64,000 nt of DNA. It comes from Usnea hakonensis. Taxonomy: Eukaryota > Ascomycota > Lecanoromycetes > Lecanorales > Parmeliaceae. Of the stretch, positions 11,936 to 22,959 are shown piece by piece. Both the position numbers and the translations under genes were made by a program. The notes beneath the pieces are model-generated. The model was given only the letters and a program-made list of their open reading frames with translations, ran no database searches and was not told the DNA's origin. The stretch covers positions 1 through 64,000 of the forward strand of contig BLJB01000031.1 of the NCBI GenBank assembly GCA_013423325.1, given 5' to 3'. Numbering within the stretch: the first letter of the stretch is position 1; each line of letters opens with the position of its first letter.

Positions 11936-13584
11936 ATGTCGAATCAGAATTCTACTCGCATCTGGGAGAATGATTCCTCAGCTTCTCCGCCAAACAGTTC
12001 CCCGGCAAGGCCTGCTCAGCTTCCGTCTATCGCTACGTTGACAAACACGCTACCGTCTGCATCTGAAAATCCAGCATCCCCTGCCTTCTCGAACAACCGC
12101 TCCTCAGATCAGTGGGCCACTCCACCTCAGAGTACTCGTAAGCTCGACCAGTTCACCACAACTATAGCCCTACTAACATATTTCTGACAGGATCTTCGGC
12201 ATACTCCTCTGGGCTCAATGGCTATTACCAATCCTCCTCCATCAGTTCGCCCCATCGGGCATCCAATTCCAGTCAATTTGGAGCTACGTCACATCCATCG
12301 GGCTTTTCCGACAATTCACAAGCATCTCCTGGGTTTGCTCCTCCTCAACATAGCTTGGGCCTCCCAACGATCAACCAGCAATACCAAGATCCCTCTCAAT
12401 ACAGAAGCAGCCATGAGTTTCCCACACAGGATTCTCGCCGTAGCAGTCTTGGCAGCCAAGTCAACGGGTTCAATAATCTACACATCAACAGCGTGGCGTC
12501 GCCTTCGTTCCAAGGCGCGAATCAGTCTCAGTCGTCCATCGCTGCTAGTCTCCAGCGAGAAAGAGGTATACCGCATACAAATGGTGTTCGACACTCGGGG
12601 ACGTCCTCAATCCAGCAACCAATGTCTCCACTTGCAAGATATCCTGGAGAGTCCAGACAGGCTTACTCTTCGCGAACAGCTCCTATCATCAGCGCCAATC
12701 CAATGAAAGAAGTCTACAACGCTGAAAAACCTACAGCTGGTCAGCCGTATGCTTTTCCGGATCCTGATTTCAGCAATCGGTCCAGTGGCAGCGGCGAAGC
12801 CAATGGTTCTACTATGATGTCTCGTCGGAATAGCGATCATACATCAGTCACAAGCAGCATCGTCACCAATGACTCTCGACTACCTGTTGGTCAGCATCGG
12901 TTGGATGAAGGCACGTCAATCTCTACACTCTATTCTATTAGCCATTTATTCATGCTAACGTGTTCCAGATATGCCGGGTACACACCATCACTCCCTTCAA
13001 CACAAGCAAGTCAGTCAACTTGCGGGCGAATCCGATTCTCCTGAGGCAACCTCGCCGTACAGCCGAACGCCAGCTCTTCGCAACAGCCACAAAATGGCTG
13101 AGAGAAAGCGGCGGACGGAGATGAAAAGTCTCTTCGATTCCCTACGGGCCCAGATTCCCGCGAGTCATGGAAGTAAATCAAGCAAATGGGAGATCCTTTC
13201 GAAAGGTATTTTCCGTGGTCCGACTCAGCCATTGCCGTCTGACTGAAACTTTATGTAGCTTCCGACCACATCCGAAATCTCGAAGTGACCGCAAAACAGG
13301 GTCGCGACGCGAGTATGCAGCTGCAAGCGCTCAGCCACGAGCTAGAAAGCATACGGCGCGAGAACGAGTCTCTGCGCAGTGAGAATACTCACTTCTATCA
13401 GGAAATACAGCATTACCGCGAGCGACCCTCAACCGCTACTACAATGCATCCACAACCGTCAATCTATCCCCAGCCGTCATCGTCTGTTATGGGAGATCCT
13501 TCTCGCTCTTTGCCTCCACTCACGAACGGTATTCCTGCGGCGAACAGCATGCAAGGGGTTCAGTATTCCGATGAGCGACGTTGA
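11936..13584 (+). CDS. bHLH transcription factor
   Basis: Preferred exons are 11936-12137, 12191-12910, 12969-13205 and 13259-13584, giving 494 aa. Residues 1-340 are Ser/Pro/Gln-rich and probably disordered. The bHLH domain spans about residues 346-405, split by intron 3. Its basic region HKMAERKRRTEMKSLF has the His/Glu/Arg set used for E-box recognition, helix 2 is SKASDHIRNLE, and a coiled coil follows (residues about 395-430: ESIRRENESLRSEN). The C-terminus is again Pro/Ser-rich. It should be a nuclear DNA-binding dimer; targets are unknown. Intron 2 (12911-12968) is best explained by a GC donor (AAG/GCACGT) with a strong GCTAAC branch point. Using the GT at 12915 with an acceptor at 13014 also keeps frame but deletes a His/Gln-rich segment. 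The long upstream region and probable leader intron suggest complex transcriptional control. Confidence 0.88.
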
Positions 13585-14701
13585 AAATCACGACTTCGAA
13601 TATTCGCCTCTTCAGAAGTCGCGATGTTTCCACAAGCCGCTAATGCTACGGCGTCCAGTTGGAGTACACACCTAGAATCCGAAGCATGAAGCATTGCCTA
13701 GTCTCGACGTATACTACGATCACGATTACGAGCGATAGGCGTAGGCACGCTTCATCGATTTACGTTCTCATGGCTTGTATCAAAAGTGTTTTAATCGCAT
13801 TTTTTCACCGATTGGCGCATCTGGAGGAAATCTTCGCAATTAGCGCGATTCGTCCAAATTTGGAGTATGAGACCCACGGTGGCTAATAATTGCTCGAGTT
13901 GGCGTTCGCTATACCGCAAGATAATCATGCTGTGCGTGTAGTTTTTATATGTGGGATACGGATACCCATGGCTTCCAAACGTCGGCTTTTTCGACTTTAC
14001 GTTTTTTGAACGACGATTCCTCGACCAGCATCTTTTACACACATGATTCGATATCGCAGCTCTACGAACCAACGACAAGGGTCCTAGTCTCTTCTTCGCT
14101 CTACTCCAACCCAGGACGAGCAATCATACATTGGGACACGGTTTTCAGATGCTGAATGTATTATTCAGATGAGGTTTTCCCTCGGATCTCCTCATGGAGA
14201 CTATGCCCGGAGTCTACACGGTATCTAATGGTCAGATGGTTTTGTAATGAGGCTGCTGGGGAATCATTCTCGCTCTTGTGCTCACGATGTATGTAGATGG
14301 TATTAGGACTATAGAAATGCACAATTATAAAGAAATAGAACGCAGCTTCTGACGTCGAATAATCACCCATAGGCAGTGATATTGTCACCAATGTCTTCCC
14401 TTGCAAAATACCCCTAGTTATTGTCAAACAGCAAGGAATAAAAAACCCCGGTAAAACCTCGGTGCTGCCTCTTATGACCTTCCTTTCTTAGGCCTGGATC
14501 TTGACATTTTATGCGTCAAATTCGAAAGGCGATGGCTAGTTCCGTCGCCAGTGCTGGCTTCTGGCAACAAATCTACGACAAATTCTCACTTATCGCTATT
14601 GCTGATAAAGTAGTGTTCCTTGTCATTTTTGTACAGGTCCACCGACCCTCCACAAACAGCGCCTTCGACCTACCGAGTCCCTTGTTCCGAAACCTGGAGC
14701 C
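13585..14701. other. Intergenic
   Basis: 1.1 kb between the bHLH gene and the threonine aldolase gene. Open frames are short and without motifs. A possible leader intron for the aldolase ends at about 14637 (TTTGTACAG). Nothing else is seen. Confidence 0.5.
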
Positions 14702-16094
14702 ATGACGGAGAGCAAGCAGCGGTCCGAGAATCTTGTGAATGGTGTTGAAATGGCCAATGGGGTTTCAAATCACTCTATGTCATCGTCCTCTGGCAATGGG
14801 CCAAATGCATGGTCCACCCCCGGCTCAGCAGCCTTCGACTTCCGCAGTGCGTCTTCGCCCAGTCCCCATATTCACGTTACCCAAGCTCTCGATGCCGTAG
14901 AGCTGACAACCTTACCAGGTGATACCGTCACATCTCCAACCGCATCCATGCTCCTCGCCACTCAGAATTGTACTCTCCAAGACGACGTCTTCCAGGAAGA
15001 CCCAACCACCAACTCTCTAGAAGCATGCATAGCGGAGATGACGGGCAAAGAAGCCGGCTTATTCGTCATCAGCGGCACCATGGGAAACCAATTGAGTATA
15101 AGGACGGCGTTGGGAGGACCACCACATAGCGTGCTGACGGATGCGAGGAGTCATGTTTACGGGTGGTGAGCGATAATGTTCATTGGACCTGCGGAGGATT
15201 GCTGCATTCCTTTGCGAAATCGAAGCACGAGATCAATTTTATGTGGGCTGATCTCTCAACCAAAGGGAAGCAGGAGGGATAGCATCTTTATCCAATGCTC
15301 TTGTCCTGCCGACCATGCCAGCGAATGGCCACCACCTGACCCTATCCGATGTCAGAAAACACGCCGTAATAAACACCGATATCCATTACTGTCCCACGCA
15401 TCTCATCTCTCTCGAAAACACCCTCGCCGGCACCATTCTCCCCCTCAAAGACTGCCAAGAAATATCCCAATGGGCTCACGCGCAAAACCCACCTATACAC
15501 ATGCATCTAGACGGCGCCCGATTATGGGAAGCCGTCGCAGCCGGAGCCGGTGAGTTGAAGGAATATTGTGCGTGCTTTGATAGCGTAACAATGTGCTTCA
15601 GCAAAGGGTTAGGCGCACCGCTTGGGTCAATCATCATCGCCAGCAGGCTCTTTGTGGAAAAGGCACGGCATATCCGCAAGGGTCTCGGAGGCGGACTGAG
15701 GCAGGCTGGCGTTGTGACAGCCTCTGCGCGCATCAGCGTCGATGAAACTTTCCTCGGAAACAAACTGTCCTCCACGCACCAACGCGCGCGGAAAATCGCA
15801 GACAAGTGGCGGACAAAGGGCGGGCTGTTAACGCAAGCGACTGAAACGAATATGGTCTGGCTGGATCTCGACGCTGCGGGCGTGAGTAAGGAGGAGTTTG
15901 TGGAGATGGGGGTAAAGGAGGGGGTGAGATTGATGGGGGGGAGGGTCGTGGTGCATTATCAGGTGAGCGAGGAGGCGGTGGAGAGGTTGGCAGGGGTCAT
16001 GGATGCTGTGCTCTCTTCGAAGCCCAAGAAGGTTGAAGTCGAGGATGGAGTCAAGGAGGAAGCGAAAGAGGTGATGGCGCCGGAGATGGAGTAG
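14702..16094 (+). CDS. gly1: L-threonine aldolase
   Basis: Exons 14702-14846, 14919-15165 and 15266-16094 encode 406 aa. The enzyme is PLP-dependent and cleaves L-threonine or L-allo-threonine to glycine and acetaldehyde, a cytosolic glycine source. Fold-type I aspartate aminotransferase features are visible: FDFRSDT near the N-terminus, the glycine-rich EAGLFVISGTMGNQ, HLDGARLWE with the cofactor Asp, and the Schiff-base lysine at about residue 244 in CFSKGLGAPLGS. Intron 1 is 72 bp, in frame and without stop codons. It was recognised because it interrupts the conserved FDFRS/DTVTSPTASML block and carries a donor (GTGCGT), branch point and acceptor. Intron 2 (100 bp) restores the conserved HVYGW/EAGGIASLS. 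The first 40 residues are variable and the C-terminus is Lys/Glu-rich. Family assignment is firm; stereospecificity (low or L-allo) cannot be read from sequence. Confidence 0.92.
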
Positions 16095-17088
16095 GGTTGG
16101 GCCACGATAAATGATTTTCCTTACTTCACTAACTGTTCATAAATACTATTTTTCTCCAATCATTATACAACGTTGAACGAGAGAAGCAAAAAGGGAATCC
16201 CCGTCTTTATGCCTCATTGCTTTGATCAAAAACAAGGAGATATACGTTTGTGGCTATGGTTGAGTGAATACTTTTGGTAGGATCACGCCTTATTAAAACA
16301 CGCAATTTGCCACCCAAAATGGTACATTTTTCCATAGTATCTCCATCAACACCTGTAATACCAATTAGTGGCAAAAACTGAGGCTATATAAATTCGCAAG
16401 CGCCCATATTAACGCGTTTTTCGCGTAGATGACGAGTCCATTCGGCTTGTTTCTTGGATTTGGATCGCACGTGTTCGTGTAGAGAGTGCAGTACTAGAAG
16501 TACTTCCTATACTATGGTCCCCAAGTATAATAAGGCTTAGCACTACTGTTACCACCTCGCTGTCGCTAATGGCCATGGGGGTATAGCCTTTTTTCTTTTT
16601 TGCGGGCATTTGTTACGAATTTCCTCCATAGGCCATGGAACATGGACCATGGAGCCTTATAGGGCTTAGCGCCTTGGCGCCTTAGTGTTGCGGGGCTCAT
16701 GACAGTTATGAGGATTCTTTCGGTAGATACTCTGTACTCTTTCTTCTATATAGATATTTACTACCAAATTTATATATATACTATTACTTATATCGTTCCC
16801 TTAACAAATAGTGTTTATGGAGATACTATAGAAAAATATACTATTTTGGGTGGCAAAGTACGTGTTTTCTTAGTTTTCTCGCTAAGCAATTCGCAGGCTT
16901 CTTGCACACGCTAATACTCTATCTGGACATAGTGAATATTCAAATACTGCGGGACATACTCGGCATACTTACCTCGTACCTGAGAAACGCCGTCATTGGT
17001 CAGTGAAGGTGAACACTTGCACAACACTGAACGGGACCGATTGTATATAAATAATAGTGGACAACTCTTCTCAGGATGAAGACACACA
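16095..17088. other. Intergenic with inverted-repeat element
   Basis: The 1 kb between the aldolase gene and the next gene is mostly filled by the element at 16306-16857. The remaining sequence is AT-rich. From about 17,040 the TATATAAATAATA stretch could be the promoter of the downstream gene. Confidence 0.5.
16306..16857. mobile_element. Non-autonomous DNA transposon / MITE-like element
   Basis: The element is bounded by terminal inverted repeats of about 47 bp. The left end (16306-16352) and the reverse complement of the right end (16811-16857) share the first 15 bases TTTGCCACCCAAAAT and then differ at only four positions. Three of those are C-to-T or G-to-A transitions, with the right end carrying the T/A state. 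The 552 bp length and the lack of a credible transposase suggest a miniature or deleted element of a TIR superfamily. An internal minus-strand frame (16409-16609, MPAKKKKGY...) is too short to assign. No clear target-site duplication is visible (left flank GCAA, right flank GTAC). RIP could explain the transitions. The family is not identified. Confidence 0.75.
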
Positions 17089-18267
17089 ATGGCTCCCTCA
17101 ATAGAGATCCTCGTGCATATCTCCGGCCCAAGTCGTGGGGCAGACGATGCAAGATATAGGAGGGAGGCATTAGGCTTTCTGCAGTTTGATGATGTTGCCG
17201 AGAGACATACCTTGCTCGGACAGGAACAGGATCCAAGCGCTCAGGAAGCCAGTACATCATCACAGGCAGAGCAAAATGCCAATCAGTCAAGACTACTAGA
17301 CTGGCATGATCGACTCCAACCATCCGCGACACCAAAATCCCCCAACTTCATCGCCTCTACTTTCCCGTGGACAGACATCAAACAAACCCCGCACCTCCTC
17401 GTCGAGCGCACCCCAGCCCTGCCTCGTCCCAGAACAGCGCCCACACCATCCACCCCCGCTCAAGCGCCTCCTCTCCGTCACTGGCAATCAGACAGCTTCC
17501 AGACGCCTCCGAGCACAATCCCAGACTCTCAACCGCCACCGCCATCCCCAGGCTTGCTCGAGATAAGCAGTCCTCCCCACCTCAAACGCCCTCTCGCTTC
17601 CAGCTCGCCGTCCCCAACACGCCATGCTTCGCCACCAAGCGCAAAGCGGCCCCGGCTGCAAATCCCCTCTTCCCCACCCCCCGCCGCTCAACCCGTCAAC
17701 CCGCGACCTCGGGAACCATCCTCCTCCCCGCCCCCAACCCACATACCAAGCACCCACAACCTCCGCCCAACCATCACCTCACCCCTCGAAATCCACCCCC
17801 CGCGCCCCAAACCCTCAACCGACACTTTCAAAACCCACCGCACCTACAACCTCGCCCTGATCGAACACCAACTCCCGCTAGACAGATTCTTCAAGCCCGT
17901 GACGCGCAACCGCACGCCCGCCATCCTGGAGCGCGGTCATTGGCTCATCCCAATCGGCAGCTGGGAGGAGGAATGGAAGACGGATTTCTGGAAGGATTTG
18001 AGGACGTTTGTGGAGGAGGGGAGGGCGGGGTGGGGGACTTGGTGCGTGTGGGAGATGGGGAGGGGGGGGGAAGGGGAGGGGAACAGTTATGACAGGAGGG
18101 CCGAGTGCGAAAAGAAAAGAATTGAAGAAACCATCAAGGTCTATTGCTGGGGCGAGGTGGTCGGGATAATATGGGAAGTACTGTTCATCTTTAGTGGGAG
18201 GCATATCAAAGGCGTTGGCGTAAAGTGGGTGGATGCGGGTGGGGAGGCGGTGTTTGTTATGAAATGA
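17089..18267 (+). CDS. Proline-rich protein of unknown function
   Basis: A single exon of 392 aa. The N-terminus MAPSIEILVHISGPSRGADD is compact and looks folded. Residues about 75-265 are Pro/Ser-rich and probably disordered, with a short basic KRP patch near 195 that could act as a nuclear signal. The C-terminal 110 residues are again globular-looking, rich in Trp (LERGHWLIPIGSWEEEWK, YCWGEVVGIIWEVLF). The pattern of two structured ends and a disordered middle is typical of a conserved fungal protein rather than a chance frame. GC-rich third positions are stronger than in the neighbours. I do not recognise the family. A TATA-like stretch lies 30-50 bp upstream of the ATG. Confidence 0.65.
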   Translation: MAPSIEILVHISGPSRGADDARYRREALGFLQFDDVAERHTLLGQEQDPSAQEASTSSQAEQNANQSRLLDWHDRLQPSATPKSPNFIASTFPWTDIKQTPHLLVERTPALPRPRTAPTPSTPAQAPPLRHWQSDSFQTPPSTIPDSQPPPPSPGLLEISSPPHLKRPLASSSPSPTRHASPPSAKRPRLQIPSSPPPAAQPVNPRPREPSSSPPPTHIPSTHNLRPTITSPLEIHPPRPKPSTDTFKTHRTYNLALIEHQLPLDRFFKPVTRNRTPAILERGHWLIPIGSWEEEWKTDFWKDLRTFVEEGRAGWGTWCVWEMGRGGEGEGNSYDRRAECEKKRIEETIKVYCWGEVVGIIWEVLFIFSGRHIKGVGVKWVDAGGEAVFVMK

Positions 18268-19012
18268 TTGAAGGGGGAAAAAAGGGGAGGCAGGCGGGGA
18301 GGGTTTGGTTCTGGTGATACAGTTATGATTGATGATGAGGGTGGAAAGGGCAAGGAGATAGGATAGGGTGTTGGATGGACGTACGGGGGCAGGGAGCAGG
18401 ATTGGAAAAGGCATGGCATGCATGATACCCTTGATTATTTGCTCTGGCGACTTGCTTTGCTTGCTCTATCTTTGAATTGATCTCTCTCATTTCACTGGAT
18501 AGTCATAGTCTCACAAAATAACATCTATCTACCTCTTCTTCCCATTCACGGGATCTGTCAAAAAAAAAGGTAGCTAGCCTAAAGTAGTTCTCGAAACGTA
18601 AGGTACGTATCTCACAATCTTCAACACTCACTCATGCAATCCTCACTTAAGACAAAAAAAGAAAAGAAGAAGAAGAAGAAGAAGAAATTCCCAGATGTGA
18701 CACCTCCCCCCCGCTGCGTTTTGGGAGGATGATGATGATGATGCCGCAAGTCGGACTTGAAACGCGCCAGCGTGCTTTCAATACGCCAATTTGTCCAATG
18801 CTACCCAAGTCTGATGAAGAAGAAGAAGAAAACAACGCCCGCCCGCCATGTGGGGTATGCCGAACTCGCGGTCAAAGGAGATGGGTGGGGGAAAAGATGG
18901 AAACCCAACCAAGGTTTACATCCAGTCAAGGTGGCGCTAAAAGGATCAAACATTGCCATATACAGCTTCTCGAACTTGCAGCCCGTGGACAGACCTAGTC
19001 GACACCTGCCGC
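18268..19012. other. Intergenic, convergent, with microsatellites
   Basis: About 745 bp between two converging genes. It contains a GAA microsatellite at about 18664-18687, a GAT run at about 18728-18742 and a shorter GAA run at about 18817-18831. The open frames here are artefacts of those repeats. Confidence 0.6.
18664..18687. repeat. (GAA)n microsatellite
   Basis: A run of about eight GAA/AGA triplets follows a poly-A stretch in the convergent intergenic region. Confidence 0.8.
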
Positions 19013-22000
19013 TCATCCGGAGCCTGTGACACCCAGAGGTCCCGGCGTATTTTGCTTGCCCCAGCCTGAGTACTTGTGGCTGTGACTGTGACCACCTGAT
19101 CGATTGCTCGCTTGACTTTCACTGCTGCCGCCTCTGCGGTGATAGGGGCTCGTTGGATTGTTGAACTCGTAATGCTGCTGCGGAGGCGTGTTGTTGGAAG
19201 TCGAGGGGTAGGTCGGTGGCCCCTGAGCTTGCCCCTGAACGTGCCGTACAGATGACTCCTTCGGCCATGCTGCGGTCTGATAAGGGTCTGTATCGACATG
19301 AGTGATGACGGGAGCGGCGGGCTTGGCGTTGCTGGGAGTGTTGTTGTCTTTCGACCGAGCTAGAGGCGAGTCGACGGCTTGTTCTGTGATAACAGGGCGG
19401 TGTGCGGGTGACCTCCCGATATCACCGTAGCGTTTGAGGATTTCCTTGGTCGTTATGTCGGAGCTGTTGTTGAAAAGGGTGGAGTCGTTGAGAATAGATG
19501 ATACATCTTCGGGCACCTAAGAGGCAATTTAGCAAACAGCGTGTAGACATTAGCGTTGTATGTACACACTTCAGACATCTCGTCATTGAACTCGATCAAA
19601 GTGTTAATCACTTCGATAGCCAAAAAGCTGTTTTCGTCCTGACCGACGACTGCGCTTTTGTCTTTGAGAATGTTGGGCATTATGACGGTTGCAAGGTTAT
19701 GAGTGTCCATCTTGCTTCCAGATTCCTCATCGACCTGTGAGAAGGATGACGCCCAGACAAGGAAGGATAAAAGTATCTCAAGAGTGTCTCGGTGACTTTT
19801 GGGAAGTAGACAGCAAGTTAGATGCAGCACTCTTTTTCGCTTTGCTTCATCATCGATTTCTAAAGCGGCGTGGATTAGCCAAAGCGGACGTAGAGTGCGG
19901 ACAATTAAAGACTCACTTTGTGACGTGACAAATAGACGATAGAGCTTGTAGGTAAGCAAAGGATCAGGAAGCTCCCGGAGAAATTTTTTGAGTAGAGCAG
20001 CCACTTGTACAGGGTTCTCCTTCGATAGATCAACGTCGACCTCTTTTTGGTCAAGCTTCTCGCTCAGGTCTCTCAGACCCCTGATGTTACCGTTCTTGCG
20101 GAATACACCCTCGACGGACATGTCCATTTGCCGCATGGCTGAGATGGCATCATCGACAATGCCAGGGACTCTCAGAGCGCCGGGACCAACGCCGTATGTA
20201 GATTCTATCCCGTCCCTTTCCACGAGCACATCTAATGGAATTCCAAAGACTCCCTTCTTTTTGCCTCCTTTTGGTTTGTCGTTCTTTTGGAAAGCCTTGC
20301 CAAATTTGCCCCAGAACGTCGGTTTTCTGGTCTCGATCAAGTTAAGCAAATCCTCTAAGTTGTAAAAACCTGCCAGCAAAGGTTCCATGGAGAGCACCGC
20401 AACATGACGAACAATGAAGTACTCCAGAGCAGAGAGCTCGGAAAAGTATCTCTTCGTTCGCTGGGCGCCTGAATCACCTGGTATGTCGAGATCGTTGCCA
20501 CCGGAGCCGCCACGTTGGTGACCGCTATGAAACTTGGGCTGGTGCCCGCCACTGCCAATTAATTGATTCTTGGCATGTTTATATGCATTGGGCCGTTGCT
20601 CTTTCGCTTGCTCAGCTGCGACTATTCGTGGTATGTCATCCAGTGTCAGCGCATCTTGGTGGCCGAAAGTCAGATTGTTGCTCGGCGCATCATTGTTAGG
20701 ATCCCAGTCGTCTACTATATGGAAGGGGTGCTGTTTTTGATCGGAGCCATCTGCTCCGGCCGATCCCGGTCGATGACCCTCTGGTCCGTCAAGGATCCGG
20801 GAGGTGCGAGCCTTCTTGATATTTGTGGATAATTGGGTATCCATACGGGTAGATCGAAGTCTCTTCATCTCGCCCACGGTCTGCTGGTACGACGATTGAT
20901 TGCTCTCGGCTGCTGAAGTCCCAGTTCCGCCATACGACTTAGATCGAGAATCTGACCTGAGCAGAGGTGGATCTACTTGCCCGCTTTCGTTCAATCGATG
21001 GCCCTCGTTCGAGTCATAGCTCATAAGGTTTGGGTCATCTGGCCTCCATATTAGAGGCGGAAAGAGGCAACAGGAGGCCCTACTTACCTGAAGTATGAGG
21101 AAGGGTGCGCCCAGAACGAAGCACGGAGAGCAGCCTTGCAAGCGCTACTCGAAGGAGGTACACGTATTGTTGAAGCCTTGTAACTGGCTCAAAGCAGGCG
21201 ATGGCATCTGGTGCCTCTCGCCTTTCTTCGTAACAACGTCGACACACGATCTGTCCTTCCCGCTCACTCCACAATGCGTCGCTCAAATCCGGATAGCCCA
21301 CAACTACATCACAATAATCACATGTTAAGTGGTGCCTATGCCATCTTTGCTCGTCCAACTTGACGCACTCGTCATCGATCGGCTCTTTGCATTTATGACA
21401 GATGTCCGACTGCTGATTGGACAAGCCAGCGATGCCGGAATGGAGGTCAGAAGGCTCGGCCTCTTTGATCGAATTGAGATTCTCCAAGTCCGCGAGGAAT
21501 CGGTGCAGTCCCTCGATACTTCGTTGCTCACGTTCGAGTTTCAGTGCGCCCTGCAGACTGATACGAATGAGAAGCTTGAGATAATGAGCGAGTCCTGTGA
21601 CCAGGGACAAAAGCTCTTGGGTAACGCCCAATTTCTTGACACCAGTCTCTTGAGTCTTTGAAAGAAGCGAAAAGAAGGCCACAATCTTCTTACAAAGCAA
21701 CTTTGCTTCCCGTCCATACGAGAGTCCTGAAAAGTCAGTGACCATTTACGCAAGTGTATAGCTATCAGACATACCTTTCAACCCTTCCGAGACCATCAGG
21801 AAATCCAATTTGTCGGTAGCTCTGAAGAGGATATCCACATGCCAAATAAATTTCCTCGCAGTCACAATGCCTGCCACATAGGATCCATTACTGACGTGGA
21901 GAAGCATATCGGAAATGCAAGCTGCTGATGACTCTTCGAAAGCGGAGAGAACGCTCCATATCTTGTAAACTTTCTCTTCCATTTGCTCCTCTTCCTCTCG

Positions 22001-22959
22001 CACTAGTGTCCGTGTTTCTTCTGTTGCATTTGCTTCTGAAAGCAATCGATGGTTACCATCCGCGTCTGAGGGTGCCAGACGAACATTCCAAAATTTATGT
22101 ATCATGTAACACTCCGGGTGCCAATGTTGGTTTTGACCGTTCCGGAAGATTTCGACAAACTGCTTTAATATCGCGGTTCTGCATCCGTTGCACCGTTGTG
22201 CAAATTGGGTTGAGTAGTGGTAATGACAGTAGACCTTCCCTTCGTGTTCGTAATAGCTGTCTTGCGCACCGAAGACGGTCGGACAAACTGAGCACGTGAA
22301 ATGTTCGATGTGATACTTCCGTTCCAAGGCCGTAATGTAGGATCCACGTAAAGCGCCACCGCAATCGAAGCACAACAAGTCAAGTCGGCGGAAATAGTCG
22401 GTCTCACACAGAGGATACTGGCCGTTGCCTTCTTCGTCGTCAACAGGGAAAAACTTCGAAGCTACAATTTGTCCGCAGTCCTAGATACCATTGTCAGCGT
22501 TGCCTTCCCAGACGCATGTTAGATGGAGCGTACTCGACATTTAAAGCATTCCAAATGAAAGGTGCCACCAAGAGCTCGCACAAACTGCCCGGTCAATGGC
22601 TCGCCACACTTCTGGCAAAGTCTCAACGTATGGGGTTTCCCACCAGAAGCTCCATTAGTTCGAGACCTCTCTCTGATTGGCAAATCCTGAGTCGGATCGT
22701 TGCTCCTACCATTCCGTCCATCAACAGGTGAGTGATTTGAGCTGCCATTTGGACTCCTAGCATCTCCTGGTGCTAGCGGTGGGCCCATGAGCCTCTGTTT
22801 CGGAGCATCTGTCTGGCCGTACCCATTTGTCTGTCCCGCGGGTCGATATTGAGTATCTTCCACACTTTGCCCCGCTTGTCGATACCCTCCTCGACTGTTG
22901 TATGGACCTTCCCCAGGTCGTCTGTCAGTGGACGGCCTGCCCTCAGACTGAGGGCTCAT
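19013..22959 (-). CDS. rga1: LIM-domain Rho GTPase-activating protein (Rga1-type)
   Basis: Six exons on the minus strand: 22959-22534, 22480-21775, 21726-21088, 21038-19917, 19859-19570 and 19516-19013, giving 1228 aa. Two N-terminal LIM zinc domains begin with CQKCGEPLTGQFVRALGG and CFDCGGALRG. A third LIM-like module begins CHKCKEPIDDECVK in exon 3. The RhoGAP domain sits in exons 4-5, with the arginine-finger region VEGVFRKNGNIRGL, then ALLKKFLRELPDPLL and THNLATVIMPNIL. Such proteins stimulate GTP hydrolysis by Cdc42 (yeast Rga1/Rga2) or Rho1 and act in polarity and septin organisation at the cortex. The intron at 19860-19916 is in frame and was recognised because it breaks the conserved LFVTSQ/KIDDEAKRKR. 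All introns are 48-57 bp. The C-terminal 170 residues are disordered. Which GTPase is the substrate cannot be decided here. Confidence 0.92.

Noticed and set aside
14511..14705. 64-codon frame just before the threonine aldolase start
   Set aside because: It ends immediately after the aldolase ATG in another frame and contains a plausible leader-intron acceptor, so it is best seen as leader sequence.
16409..16609. Possible transposase fragment inside the inverted-repeat element (MPAKKKKGY...)
   Set aside because: At 66 codons, with only a basic N-terminus suggesting a DNA-binding protein, it is too weak to call.
18640..18835. Frames encoding poly-Ser or poly-Glu peptides
   Set aside because: They are translations of GAA and GAT microsatellites.
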